Shown here piece after piece: positions 8,748 through 17,781 of a stretch of 47,012 bases of DNA. The DNA is from Priestia endophytica DSM 13796. GTDB lineage: Bacteria > Bacillota > Bacilli > Bacillales > Bacillaceae_H. The stretch spans positions 1 to 47,012 of the forward strand of contig NZ_FOXX01000022.1 in assembly GCF_900115845.1 (NCBI RefSeq), in the 5' to 3' direction. Each line of letters begins with the position of its first letter. The stretch's first letter is position 1. The notes under the pieces are model-generated. The model was not told the DNA's origin. It did no database searches and was given only the letters and a program-made list of their open reading frames with translations. Position numbers and translations under genes: made by a program.

Positions 8748-8760
8748 GTAGGTTCTTTTA
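8725..8760 (+). terminator. Terminator overlapping the end of the 83-residue gene
   Basis: Stem ACTACTTAT/ATAAGTAGGT with T-run; the left arm lies in the last codons. Confidence 0.75.
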
Positions 8761-8764
8761 TTGT

Positions 8765-8902
8765 TCAATTTGCTATTTTTATCCCTTGCACTTGTACCTC
8801 CCTTTTTACAATCCAAAGAATGAATCGCTTTTCCTGATTATTTAAAGGCCTTTTAAGTTTCTGACTACATTCTTCTCGCAATGTTACATATCTTTCTAAC
8901 AT
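8765..8902 (-). CDS. Possible small protein, unknown
   Basis: A 45-residue frame starting MLERYVTLREECSQKLKRPL, predicted helical and basic. The best ribosome site (GGGGAGAAGG) lies about 20 bases before the ATG, so the start may be a rarer upstream codon. The amino-acid composition looks protein-like, but I do not recognise it. It shares a terminator region with the convergent 83-residue gene. Confidence 0.35.
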   Translation of the reverse strand: MLERYVTLREECSQKLKRPLNNQEKRFILWIVKREVQVQGIKIAN

Positions 8903-9167
8903 ATTTGATTTATTAATAGCCTTCTCCCCTTCCTTTAATTCCTGATTTTACATTTTATGATTCGACTCTTTGTTTACAATCACCTGCTTTAAAACCGCCC
9001 TATTCATATTATAGGAAACAAACATAACTCCAAAGTATATCAGTTACAACGACCTTGTTTAAGCCTTTTCTCTATATATTTGAATAAAATTCTTGCTCTC
9101 CTCAGAAACAGTGATCATGCATGGTATAGCCTGCTCAACCTTTTATTTTAATAGTGGATGAAATTTA
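8903..9167. other. Gene-free AT-rich stretch
   Basis: Nothing recognisable beyond the upstream region of the small frame at 8765-8902. Confidence 0.3.
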
Positions 9168-9195
9168 AGTTAACATAATCTTTATCCGCCAGAGT
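9168..9195 (-). other. dif-like site 5 (one good arm)
   Basis: Left arm AGTTAACATAA, centre TCTTTA, degenerate right arm TCCGCCAGAGT. Same orientation as sites 1-4. Confidence 0.45.
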
Positions 9196-9198
9196 GAT

Positions 9199-9243
9199 AA
9201 AAGCGCAAACCTGTTAAGCGATAACAAGTTTGCGCTTTTTCTT
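9199..9243. terminator. Terminator downstream of the RsbR-like gene
   Basis: Stem AAAAGCGCAAAC...GTTTGCGCTTTTT. Member of the hairpin family found beside dif-like sites. Confidence 0.75.
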
Positions 9244-9346
9244 ATGAAATTCATTTGAGGTAAATCATCATAATACATTTTCAAAAGACACAATTTTTTA
9301 TAAACACCGTGACTTTTATTCAAACTCCACAGTAAATGATTACATG

Positions 9347-10171
9347 TTATAGCAAATAGTCTTTTAAAGATTGCTGTAGTGTTCCTTTTGTGATGGCCTT
9401 TTGATTGAAATTAATGCCAAGGTGAATCATTTCTCTCACTAGTTCTGGTCTCAACCCGGTAATAACCGTTTCACATCCCATCATACTAATCCCCTCTAGT
9501 ACTTTATGGAAATGATCGATAACAACCTCATCCATATCGGTAATACCTGATAAATCCATAATTAAGGTATGAATACGGGTCCTTGCAATATCCATTAGTA
9601 CCTTTTCTTCAATGATGTCCATTCGATATGAATCAATATTTCCTATCAAAGGAAGAATGGCAACAGTAGGACTAATAGGGATAATCGGTACAGATAGATG
9701 TTCTACGTCTTTTCTTTGTCTATAGATTAATTGGTCTTTAAAATCCGAATAGCTTAGGAAAAAGGTATTGAGAAACTGATCAATGTTATTATTAATTTGT
9801 TTCTCTAACTCAAAAAAATCTTCCCTAATGCTAGGTAAGTTGAATTCAGATTGGTATTCATAAATGGTTTTCCATAAGGATCTTCTGATTGCCTGAACCC
9901 ACTCCAACTTAAAAGCTAAAGTAAGCGAATGCTGAGCCCAAGCAACCCCTTCCTGTTTAGCGAATTCAACAATATCTTGATCATTGTTTTCTAAGATATA
10001 AACCACTAATTTTTCAGCATTCTTTAAAAGATCAATATTACCTTGCTTTAGAATATCATGAATAACCTCTGCCACATTTACGGCTTCTGATAACAACTTC
10101 TCTTGAAAATCTTCTCTTTTATCCTCAACATAATGAATCATATCGCGAATATCATAACTGCTATTCCCCAT
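9347..10171 (-). CDS. RsbR-type stressosome protein (STAS domain)
   Basis: A 274-residue protein. Residues 1-150 are helical, like the non-haem-globin sensor domain of RsbR proteins. From about 160 a STAS domain follows (LSVPIIPISPTVAILPLIGNID ... HTLIMDLSGIT ... VITGLRPELVREMIHLGINF). RsbR paralogues build the stressosome, which releases RsbT to start the sigma B stress response. RsbR is phosphorylated by RsbT on two threonines. The second (in VITGLRPE) is present, but the first, in the usual VDTMVA motif, is replaced by glutamate (MDEVVI), a phosphomimetic change. AAAGGAG precedes the ATG. No rsbS or rsbT is nearby, so it would join chromosomal partners. Confidence 0.85.
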   Translation of the reverse strand: MGNSSYDIRDMIHYVEDKREDFQEKLLSEAVNVAEVIHDILKQGNIDLLKNAEKLVVYILENNDQDIVEFAKQEGVAWAQHSLTLAFKLEWVQAIRRSLWKTIYEYQSEFNLPSIREDFFELEKQINNNIDQFLNTFFLSYSDFKDQLIYRQRKDVEHLSVPIIPISPTVAILPLIGNIDSYRMDIIEEKVLMDIARTRIHTLIMDLSGITDMDEVVIDHFHKVLEGISMMGCETVITGLRPELVREMIHLGINFNQKAITKGTLQQSLKDYLL

Positions 10172-10507
10172 CTAACGTGCTCCTTTCAACATAAATCAAC
10201 CAACTTATGAACTATAATATAAGACTTTATTTTTATAATATAATTAAGGTAGACCATATGACAACTATTTTGAGGAAGTTAGAATAACCTACCATAATTC
10301 TCTAATTCGGTATTATAACTCAAATATATAAGATACTCTTAATTCTAATATGCTCCTATTGGAGAAAGGGTCCTGACAAACGAGATTTTCAACCAAACAT
10401 GATGACAAATTACCCTTACTTTAAATCATCGAACTTTGTTTTAGATAATCAATATTTTTATAGGTCTACAAAAAAATTGTTATACTACTAATATATTACT
10501 CCTATGC
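10172..10507. other. Gene-free stretch upstream of the RsbR-like gene
   Basis: AT-rich, no frame. It should contain the RsbR-like promoter, which I could not pin down. Confidence 0.3.
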
Positions 10508-10545
10508 AAAAGATCTTTGCTGCAGATAAGCAAAGACCTCTTTTT
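10508..10545. terminator. Terminator beside dif-like site 6
   Basis: Stem GATCTTTGCT/AGCAAAGACC with T-tract. Confidence 0.6.
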
Positions 10546-10572
10546 ACATAGGAAGTTTAATATTAATTAGCT

Positions 10573-10600
10573 AACTAACATAATCCATGTTATCGGCTTT
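10573..10600 (-). other. dif-like site 6 (weak)
   Basis: Left arm AACTAACATAA, centre TCCATG, right arm TTATCGGCTTT. Same orientation as neighbours. Confidence 0.35.
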
Positions 10601-10639
10601 GAAGAGGGATCTTCGAAATGAAGATTTTTTATGGAAAAC

Positions 10640-11094
10640 TTAACTCATTATCTTCAATTTTTTCAAGTAAAGATAGTACCAATACACATCCATATATGGG
10701 GTAAGGTAGGAGAAGAATATCCAGAGTGTATTCCAACCATTACTATATATAACCTTTCCACTTAAGACTAATGTCATTTCTAGAAGAGTAGTAAGTACGG
10801 ATATAAGAAAGATCATCAGATAGGGTTTTTTGGTTTTCTTTACAAAGAATATCAAATAACTTGTGCCAAAAGTGGATAAAGTCCCAAATTAAAAGGCAAA
10901 ACAGATAAGGTTTTTTGACTATAGAAAGGAGCAACCCTCCAAAATCCATAGTAGGATCCGAATTCATTTACAACAAATGCAATAATACAAAAGAATGATC
11001 CAATTAAAGGTATAATGTTCTTATCTTTCTTATAAAGATGAAAAACTCCAACAATCCAAGGTAATATGAATGCAATTAAGATATTAAGGATCAA
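10640..11094 (-). pseudogene. CBO0543-type membrane protein, frameshifted
   Basis: Two frames join into one membrane protein. The first (from a TTG at 11094, after GGAATAGG) runs MILNILIAFILPWIVGVFHL to LPFNLGLYPLLAQVI. The second continues YLIFFVKKTKKPYLMIF to FSYLTPYMDVYWYYLYLKKL. The shift is near 10862. Together they give four to five membrane segments and the PFNLGLYP signature of the CBO0543 family of Bacilli and Clostridia, of unknown function. Alternatives are a sequencing error or a programmed shift. It stands between dif-like sites 6 and 7. Confidence 0.6.
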
Positions 11095-11409
11095 TTTTTC
11101 CTATTCCTTTTTTGTATTTATCTTCTCCTTATTTCAAGTGGTCTAATCGTTAAAAGAAAGCGTTATGGCAGGATTCTAGTGTACAGGTCATTTAGTTCCT
11201 TTATAGAATGTGGTCGTCTTTTGACTTTTGTTTTTTATTTTTCTTATTTCTGAATAATGATCAATACTTCCGAGCAAACTATTCAAGGTATGCAAAACAT
11301 AGCTCTAAAAGTTGATGATGTGTAGTAGAAAAAGCTACTGACTCCGGGGACTGACCCCATGTACAGTAGTTTTTTCTGTTTTTGTATACTGTCTACACTA
11401 TACAAAACT
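11095..11409. other. Gene-free stretch with a recurring motif and a terminator
   Basis: From 11265 it reads ACTTCCGAGCAAACTATTC, a motif also seen near 5998 and 24840 and followed each time by a hairpin. Here the hairpin is at 11327-11383 (AGAAAAAGCTACTG and complement, T-tract). The first 11 bases resemble the XerC-side dif arm, but no XerD-side arm follows at the right distance. Confidence 0.45.
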
Positions 11410-11437
11410 AGTTTATATAACCCATCTTAGAAGAAGT
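11410..11437 (-). other. dif-like site 7
   Basis: Left arm AGTTTATATAA (10 of 11 to the XerD-side arm), centre CCCATC, right arm TTAGAAGAAGT (8 of 11 to the XerC-side arm). Terminators on both sides. Confidence 0.65.
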
Positions 11438-11438
11438 T

Positions 11439-11489
11439 AAAAAAGTCCAGAACCTTTATCTTACAAGGCATCTGGACTTTTCCTTTTTT
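11439..11489. terminator. Terminator downstream of OB/ParB-like gene 1
   Basis: Stem AAAAGTCCAGA/TCTGGACTTTT with T-tract. Confidence 0.7.
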
Positions 11490-11607
11490 CTTATTCATAC
11501 AGTTTTTTATGCATCCTTGAGTTAGCAATCTTTCACGACTTCCCATACACAAACAGGATACATACAAACCAATGAGTTTACGCGCTCCATAAATATAGAA
11601 ATTCCCT

Positions 11608-12267
11608 TTAATAATGCACAGGCACACGCTTTAAATTCTTTTTCTTGGCCACAAAATAACGACTATAACTGTCTAGGAGCTCATGGGTTTCCGGATCGAT
11701 AATAATGGGTTTATCCACCGTTCCATTCTGCTCAATACTTTCTTCTACGGCCTTTTGTTTCGCTATTCCTAGTGTAAATTGAAGAAAGGTTTCTGGAACC
11801 TTAATTTCCTCTAAAGACATCCAGTCCCTCGTCCCTTTTGGAACAAGAATCTGCTTTTTCTCTTTCCCTTGTTTATTTTCTTCTTGAGGGTTAGTTTCCT
11901 CTTGTTTCCTAGCTCTTGCACCCTTTTTAGGTGTTTGTTTTGATTGTTTCTTCTCTTTTTCTTTTTCCTCAATTTCTTGTATCTGCATGCAAATAACGCC
12001 GATCTCACCTGTACATTGCTCAAACGGAATATCCAAACAAGGCCCTTGAACCACGAAACGTCGTTGAGAAAACTCCTCTTGGACTATATTTAATTTGTTA
12101 AATTGTTTGAGACTCAGTACAACCGTATAGGTAATTGCATTACTTTTAAACGGGATCCCTTTTGGTGCATTGGGACTTCCCTTCCCCTCCATATTAAAAG
12201 CCAGGTACTTACCATAGTCTTGAATTGGGCTAGCCGGACAGCCATTTACAGTGATTTTATGAGCCAT
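11608..12267 (-). CDS. OB-fold/ParB-like fusion protein, copy 1
   Basis: 219 residues in three parts. Residues 1-105 look like a single-strand-binding OB fold (KITVNG, DYGKYLAFNME, AITYTVVLSLKQF, FVVQGPCLDIPFEQC, GEIGVICMQIQEIE). A highly charged Lys/Glu linker covers about 106-150. Residues 155-219 resemble the ParB/sulfiredoxin-type N-terminal domain (IKVPETFLQF, VDKPIIIDPETHELLDSYSR, ending VPVHY). I chose the ATG at 12267 because AAGGAGGG precedes it and because the paralogue at 25079 shares the same start and leader. The function is not known to me; DNA binding in plasmid upkeep is an inference from the two folds. Confidence 0.7.
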   Translation of the reverse strand: MAHKITVNGCPASPIQDYGKYLAFNMEGKGSPNAPKGIPFKSNAITYTVVLSLKQFNKLNIVQEEFSQRRFVVQGPCLDIPFEQCTGEIGVICMQIQEIEEKEKEKKQSKQTPKKGARARKQEETNPQEENKQGKEKKQILVPKGTRDWMSLEEIKVPETFLQFTLGIAKQKAVEESIEQNGTVDKPIIIDPETHELLDSYSRYFVAKKKNLKRVPVHY

Positions 12268-12449
12268 CGTTCTCCCTCCTTCTCTCTGTATTCCTAGTAT
12301 ATATACCTTCCTATATGATTGAACAGTGGGCAAGCCCAAAAAACAACGGAAAATCTTTATTATTCCATTATTCCATTAATTAACTATATTACTAATATTG
12401 TCTATGTTTGCTACAATAAAGATATTAACGGTAAAGAGGTGTTGATAAC

Positions 12450-12731
12450 GTGAAAAATACAGGGATTGTAAAGAAAGTTGATCAAGTGGGACGTGTAGTC
12501 TTACCAAAGGAGCTAAGAGAAAACCTTGCTATTGAAAAGAATGATCCGTTAGAGATTTTTATAGATAAGAATCAAATTATCTTAAGAAAATATCAATACC
12601 ATAAAGCATGTATGATTACAGGAAAGGTATCCGAAGACAATAAGGTACTAGCAAATGGAAAAGTAGTACTTAGTCGGGAGGGCATGGAGATTCTCTCTAA
12701 AGAGGTTGGAAAAATCAACGTTTACATCTAA
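12450..12731 (+). CDS. AbrB-family transition-state regulator
   Basis: 93 residues from a GTG start with AGAGGTG 8 bases upstream. The N-terminal 50 residues are a swapped-hairpin AbrB DNA-binding domain (GIVKKVDQVGRVVLPKELRENL, DPLEIFIDKNQIILRKYQ). The C-terminal half matches the AbrB multimerisation domain (CMITGKVSEDNKVLANGKVVLS). AbrB-type proteins repress stationary-phase and antibiotic genes; this plasmid copy could act on its own promoter or on the peptide operon at 20-22 kb, but that is speculation. Confidence 0.92.
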   Translation: MKNTGIVKKVDQVGRVVLPKELRENLAIEKNDPLEIFIDKNQIILRKYQYHKACMITGKVSEDNKVLANGKVVLSREGMEILSKEVGKINVYI

Positions 12732-12917
12732 AGGATGAATCACAAGTATAAATGAATAAGTATAGATGTGACGACAGGCCTAAATTTTGCATGTATCTTT
12801 TATTTTGTGAATATTCCCCCATTACATGCAAAATTCAGACTGTCTATATAAGGTTTTAATAATATATAATCTATATGTTATTATTCTTTGTATTAATCCT
12901 AGTATGAGGAGGAGAAA

Positions 12918-13508
12918 ATGATGTCTACTAGGAGAATGTTCCCCCTAATTTCTGGTTCTCTCTCCCTCGATTTAGTGAATACAGAAGTTGTAAGTTATGG
13001 CCATCGACGTGAGTTATTGATTTCTGAACAAGATTTTCTAGATTGGCTTTATACGATGTGCGAAGCCATTCCTTCTCTTGATAAAAGTATTCTAAACGTT
13101 TCTAAAAGCGAACTCACTGATGGTCTAGAAACCATTTATAGGTTTCGACTCCAATTAAGAGAAAACTTCGAATGTATTGCAGATGGAAATAATGTAAATA
13201 ACAAGTGGATTTCTGTTTTAGAAGAAAACATTGAAAACGCACCTTATATGTATAAAATAGTATCTGGAGAAATAAAACAGATCCCACGGGGCAATTGGTT
13301 AAATAAAGTTTTATCACTCGTATCACTAGATGCTTTAAAGCTAATTTCAGAAGGAAAACTAAACAAAATTAGAAGGTGTAGTAATCCGGAATGCGTATTA
13401 TTATTTATAGATATGACGGGAAGAAGAAAATGGTGTTCAATGAAAATTTGTGGAAATAGAAAGAAAGTAACTCGTTTTCAGAGTAAAGAAGAAATAAAAA
13501 AGCCTTAA
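12918..13508 (+). CDS. CGNR zinc-finger regulator (ABATE domain)
   Basis: 196 residues. The N-terminus (FPLISGSLSLDLVNTEVVSYGHRRELL) is the ABATE domain, and the C-terminus carries the zinc finger RRCSNPECVLLFID, then GRRKWCSMKICGNRKKV with the CGNR motif. The family is presumed to sense a ligand and bind DNA. Two ATGs are in tandem after AGGAGGAG; either may serve. Its terminator overlaps the last codons. It is monocistronic. Confidence 0.88.
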   Translation: MMSTRRMFPLISGSLSLDLVNTEVVSYGHRRELLISEQDFLDWLYTMCEAIPSLDKSILNVSKSELTDGLETIYRFRLQLRENFECIADGNNVNNKWISVLEENIENAPYMYKIVSGEIKQIPRGNWLNKVLSLVSLDALKLISEGKLNKIRRCSNPECVLLFIDMTGRRKWCSMKICGNRKKVTRFQSKEEIKKP

Positions 13509-13537
13509 ATCTTTAAAAAGGATTCAAGGCTTTTTTG
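13496..13537 (+). terminator. Terminator of the CGNR gene
   Basis: Stem AAGCCTT.../AAGGCTT with TTTTTT; overlaps the stop codon. Confidence 0.8.
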
Positions 13538-13600
13538 TTGACCGAATAAACTAACCTCCTAAATTTAATTTGACAGGTTAATTTAACAAATGTAGAATAA

Positions 13601-14179
13601 ATGGTAAATAAAGGAGGAAAGAAAATAAATGAGACCAGTTCTGCTAATATTACGAAGAAACCTTTTAATCCACCACATTTCTTTTCAAAAATGAAGACTT
13701 GCGCGAGGAGTCCCTTGAAGATTAATATTAAGGATGTTGCTACGGGATTTATTGGTGGTTTTTTAAGTATCCTAGCTTTAAGCCTGTTAACTACAATGAC
13801 ATCAAATTTATGGTTAATGGCACCATTTGGGGCGAGTTGCGTATTAGCATTTGGAATATGGAATGCACCTTTATCTCAACCAAGAAATATCATAGGAGGA
13901 CACTCAGTAGCCACATTTGTAGGGTTAGTTATGTACCATTCTTTTGGTAATAACGCTTGGACTTTGGGGATAGGTGTAGGTTTAGCAATAGCTGCCATGA
14001 TGTTAACCAAAACTACCCATCCACCAGCAGGAGCAGACCCAATAGTCGTTATCTTAGGTGCTTCACCATGGAGTTATATTTTCACTCCTGTGTTAATAGG
14101 ATCAATACTTATTGTCATCGTAGCTCTTATTGTAAATAACCTAAGAAGCAATAGATCTTATCCGACTTTCTGGCTATAG
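13601..14179 (+). CDS. HPP-family membrane protein
   Basis: 192 residues with about five hydrophobic segments from residue 47 on (FIGGFLSILALSLL, MAPFGASCVLAFGIW, GHSVATFVGLVMY, IGVGLAIAAMMLTK, YIFTPVLIGSILIVI). The TKTTHPPAGADP motif names the family, linked in some bacteria to nitrite transport. The start is unsure: the clear ribosome site AAAGGAGG lies inside the frame (13611-13618) with no in-frame ATG at the right distance, which hints at an upstream base change or an unusual start. A hairpin follows at 14248-14296. Confidence 0.8.
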   Translation: MVNKGGKKINETSSANITKKPFNPPHFFSKMKTCARSPLKINIKDVATGFIGGFLSILALSLLTTMTSNLWLMAPFGASCVLAFGIWNAPLSQPRNIIGGHSVATFVGLVMYHSFGNNAWTLGIGVGLAIAAMMLTKTTHPPAGADPIVVILGASPWSYIFTPVLIGSILIVIVALIVNNLRSNRSYPTFWL

Positions 14180-14226
14180 AAACAGGGAAAGCAAAGCTTG
14201 AATTTTTGTATTTTTAGTACATATTC

Positions 14227-14254
14227 TGTTTACATAATATATTTTTTAGTCTCC
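14227..14254 (-). other. Possible dif-like site (weak)
   Basis: Left arm TGTTTACATAA (10 of 11 to the XerD-side arm), centre TATATT, poor right arm. It has the same orientation as the other left-side sites but overlaps a terminator stem. Confidence 0.25.
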
Positions 14255-14296
14255 CTTTAATTTCCACCTAACAAAGGATAAAGGGAGTCTTTTTTA
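14248..14296 (+). terminator. Terminator of the HPP gene
   Basis: Stem CTCCCTTTA/TAAAGGGAG with TTTTTT. Confidence 0.7.
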
Positions 14297-14320
14297 GTTC
14301 CCTATACCTCCTGTATAAAC

Positions 14321-14353
14321 AAAAAAAATCCACTCTTGAAGAGTGGATTTTTT
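14321..14353. terminator. Terminator of the L,D-transpeptidase gene
   Basis: Perfect stem AATCCACTCTT/AAGAGTGGATT between A- and T-tracts; ends minus-strand transcription. Confidence 0.85.
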
Positions 14354-14358
14354 GAACA

Positions 14359-14913
14359 TTACTTCGTATTATATCCTTTAAAGTCATAACCATAGATTTT
14401 GGTTAAATCTTGAAAACTTTTATAAGAGTAAGTGATATTAACGGGTGTTCCCACTTGAACTTTATCATAAAGCTTTTCAACATCTGCATTATGCATGCGA
14501 ACGCATCCTAGACTTACATATTTTCCAATACTGCTTTCATTGTTATTTCCATGGATTCCATACGTATCACCATAGGTTCCATTAGCATTAATTCCCAACC
14601 AACGTTTTCCTAATGGATTGCGAGGATCCCCACCTGGAATCTTTCCTGTGTAATATGGTCGATTCTTAATTTTATTCACGACTTTAAAAAATCCAACCGG
14701 TGTTTTATCCCATGTCTTCCCTGTTGCTACGGGCGCCACCATTTCAAGGTATCCATTATGATAATAAGCTAATTTATTATAATACTTGTTAATAATGATG
14801 AGATCCTGATTCGCCGTGTTACTCGCTGCTTCTGTTTTACCGGTCGCCATTCCACCGATTAGAAATACGAGTAAAGCTAAAACTGTCATGGTTTTAATGA
14901 GTATACTTTTCAT
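14359..14913 (-). CDS. Secreted L,D-transpeptidase (YkuD domain)
   Basis: 184 residues with a signal peptide (MKSILIKTMTVLALLVFLIG, cleavage after about residue 30, TEAA). The YkuD domain begins at IIINKYYNKLAYY and holds the catalytic motif: His in YGIHGN and Cys in SLGCVRM. Such enzymes cross-link peptidoglycan stems (3-3 links) or act on spore cortex or cell wall. GGGGAA precedes the ATG. There is no LysM domain, so wall binding would have to come from the core itself. Confidence 0.92.
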   Translation of the reverse strand: MKSILIKTMTVLALLVFLIGGMATGKTEAASNTANQDLIIINKYYNKLAYYHNGYLEMVAPVATGKTWDKTPVGFFKVVNKIKNRPYYTGKIPGGDPRNPLGKRWLGINANGTYGDTYGIHGNNNESSIGKYVSLGCVRMHNADVEKLYDKVQVGTPVNITYSYKSFQDLTKIYGYDFKGYNTK

Positions 14914-15572
<659 letters not shown>

Positions 15573-15776
15573 ATAGGAAAAAACTCGTCAGAGAGGCCTT
15601 TGTTCCATAATTTCTTGTATAGTTTGCTAATAAGCATCTGCGAAATCTGTTAATATGTAGACATTTAAGGTTAATACGATTTAAGATAAATTATGGACTC
15701 TTATCTATTACAGAGGAGTCTTTCAGTGTAATGAGAATAAGACATTCCAGACTAGAGAGATGAGGGGTATAAGACG

Positions 15777-16655
15777 ATGATTGTAATTGAAAATGATTGG
15801 TTGAAGGTAGGTATAGAAAGTAAAGGGGCCGAAGTACGTAAAGTTGAACATAAGAAAAATGAGTTAGACTATATGTGGACAGGGGACAGTGCCTACTGGG
15901 GACGCGTCTCTCCAGTCTTATTTCCAATAGTAGGACGTTTAAAGGGAGATCAGTATCAAATCGATGGTCAGACTTACGAGATGTCACAGCATGGCTTCCT
16001 GCGTGACGTTGAATTCAATATAGATGATCATACAACAGAACAGGTTTCTTTTGTATTTGAGCCTGCTGGACGTTTCCTAGATGTTTATCCTTACGAATTC
16101 AAAGCCACTATTTATTATATACTTAACAAGGATTCCCTTATTGTTCGCTGGAAAATAGAAAATGATAGTAAGGAAGAGATGTATTTTTCTATTGGTGCAC
16201 ATCCTGCGTTTAGAATTCCATTGTTGGAGAATGAAACGATTGAGGACTACAGATTAGAGCTCACTCCTGCTACAAATAAGACTGTACTTAATTATGAGTT
16301 AAAAGAGTCTCTTATCCATGAGAAGGGAACTGCTAATGATATTGCACCAATTTCGCTTACTGCTTCTCTATTTAAAAATGACGCTGTTATTTATAGTAAT
16401 ATTGATAGCATCATACTGTCATCTAATAAATCGAGTCATGGAGTAGAAGTAGCATTTAATGGTTTCCCATTTGTGGGGATATGGTCAAAATATAACGAGA
16501 CAGATGGTACTATGGCTCCATTTGTTTGCATTGAGCCTTGGTACGGCATTGCCGACACACATGATACATCGGGAAACATGAAGGATAAATTTGGAGTAAA
16601 TAGGCTTGAGGTTGGAAAAACATTTCAGGCTGAGTATGAGATGAAGTTTAAATAG
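15777..16655 (+). CDS. LacX-like aldose 1-epimerase family protein
   Basis: 292 residues of the galactose-mutarotase fold. Conserved catalytic-type motifs are SQHGFLRD (His), FSIGAHPAFRIP (His) and VCIEPWYGI (Glu), as in LacX-type hexose-6-phosphate or aldose mutarotases. GAGGGG precedes the ATG. It stands alone with no sugar operon next to it, so the substrate is unknown. Confidence 0.88.
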   Translation: MIVIENDWLKVGIESKGAEVRKVEHKKNELDYMWTGDSAYWGRVSPVLFPIVGRLKGDQYQIDGQTYEMSQHGFLRDVEFNIDDHTTEQVSFVFEPAGRFLDVYPYEFKATIYYILNKDSLIVRWKIENDSKEEMYFSIGAHPAFRIPLLENETIEDYRLELTPATNKTVLNYELKESLIHEKGTANDIAPISLTASLFKNDAVIYSNIDSIILSSNKSSHGVEVAFNGFPFVGIWSKYNETDGTMAPFVCIEPWYGIADTHDTSGNMKDKFGVNRLEVGKTFQAEYEMKFK

Positions 16656-17052
16656 GCTTACTGTCACACAGCCATCAAGTTATGATAACAGTTAATAAAA
16701 TAATCTTAGGTTGATAATGTTTCCATTTGAGTAAGTTTTCTTCTTTCATACTAGTCATGCATGTCCTTTTGAGATTACTTATAGATATGTTGAAGTTTTT
16801 ATGCCAAAACCAAATACTTGCCCAAAAGGCTATGTTCCGAAAATCACCACTTTCTGAACATGGCTTTTTGGTTAATTTAGTCGCTACTTATATATTAATA
16901 ACTGTTTGGAACTGCTTCGTAAATTAGTCATTTAAATAAAACTAAACTTCTCTATTTCTCAACTATAATACTTGCATTAGAACCTGTGTCGATACTAATA
17001 TGAAATTAAGTGTATTTTTATCGGCGAGACCTATAGATTAATAAAAAGTAAG
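16656..17052. other. Gene-free stretch with one terminator-like hairpin
   Basis: At 16822-16871 lies a stem (AAAAGGCTATGTTC and near-complement) with T-run. Otherwise nothing recognised; the open frame over 16727-16927 passes through the hairpin and looks accidental. Confidence 0.45.
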
Positions 17053-17466
17053 GTGATTATCATCAAAAATATAAAAAGTATCCTATTTTTTCTTCTCGGC
17101 TTCATAGCCTTAGGAATCGGGATTGCAGGGATTATTCTTCCTGTTCTACCAGGTGGGCCATTCTTGCTATTCGCTTCTTTTTGTTTTGCTAAAAGTTCCA
17201 AACGAATTGAAAATTGGTTTCAAGGAACCTCATTCTATAAAAAATATGTTGAAAGATTTTATAAGAAAACAGGTATGACACGTAAAGAGAAAATTCGTAT
17301 TAACTTAATTGCCGATGCTTTTATCATATTTTCCGTATTTTATGTGGACATCCTACCGATTCAAATTCTTCTAGTGGTACTTGCCCTCTACAAACATTAC
17401 TATTTTATCAAGAAAATCAAGACTATTAAATTAAAACAAGATGAAATTGTAAAGGAGTTTGTGTAA
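17053..17466 (+). CDS. YbaN-like membrane protein (DUF454)
   Basis: 137 residues with two to three membrane segments. The N-terminal pattern LGFIALGIGIAGIILPVLPG and GPFLLFASFCFAKSS is the DUF454/YbaN signature; LIADAFIIFSVFYVDILPIQ is the second membrane block. Function unknown. The start is uncertain: I take GTG at 17053, but AAGGTGAT overlaps it and would suit a non-standard codon a few bases later. Confidence 0.82.
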   Translation: MIIIKNIKSILFFLLGFIALGIGIAGIILPVLPGGPFLLFASFCFAKSSKRIENWFQGTSFYKKYVERFYKKTGMTRKEKIRINLIADAFIIFSVFYVDILPIQILLVVLALYKHYYFIKKIKTIKLKQDEIVKEFV

Positions 17467-17472
17467 GAAGTA

Positions 17473-17506
17473 CAGGAGAGTTTTATAATGCTCTCCTTTT
17501 TATTTT
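17473..17506 (+). terminator. Terminator of the YbaN gene
   Basis: Stem AGGAGAG/CTCTCCT with TTTTTA. Confidence 0.8.
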
Positions 17507-17531
17507 AATAAAATAATCTAGTTTCTGAAAT

Positions 17532-17771
17532 TTAAATCATAACGATTTTTATTCTTGGGTGTCCTTCATCACTTTTGTATTCTAAAATATCACCAGGCTG
17601 ACATTCTAAAGCCTTACAAACCACCTCTAAAGTGGATAATCGAACTGCTTTTGCCTTTCCATTTTTCAATATAGAAAGATTAGCCATCGTGATCCCAATC
17701 CTCTCCGAAAGTTCTGTTACGCTCATTTTCCTTTTCGCCAACATCACATCTATATTTATTATAATTGCCAT
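17532..17771 (-). CDS. YozG-like XRE/Cro-type regulator
   Basis: 79 residues from the ATG at 17771, after GAGGTGG. Helix-turn-helix: VTELSERIGITMANLSILKNG, then the typical LSTLEVVCKALECQPGDILEY. It overlaps no neighbour and lies 10 bases after the DUF2975 stop. The YozG/YoaS-type pairing of a small Cro-like regulator with a DUF2975 membrane protein is common in Bacilli and suggests one transcript. Confidence 0.9.
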   Translation of the reverse strand: MAIIINIDVMLAKRKMSVTELSERIGITMANLSILKNGKAKAVRLSTLEVVCKALECQPGDILEYKSDEGHPRIKIVMI

Positions 17772-17781
17772 GTTAGCCACC

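Noticed and set aside
16727-16927. 66-residue reading frame
   Set aside because: It crosses a terminator-like hairpin and has no ribosome site or recognisable motif.
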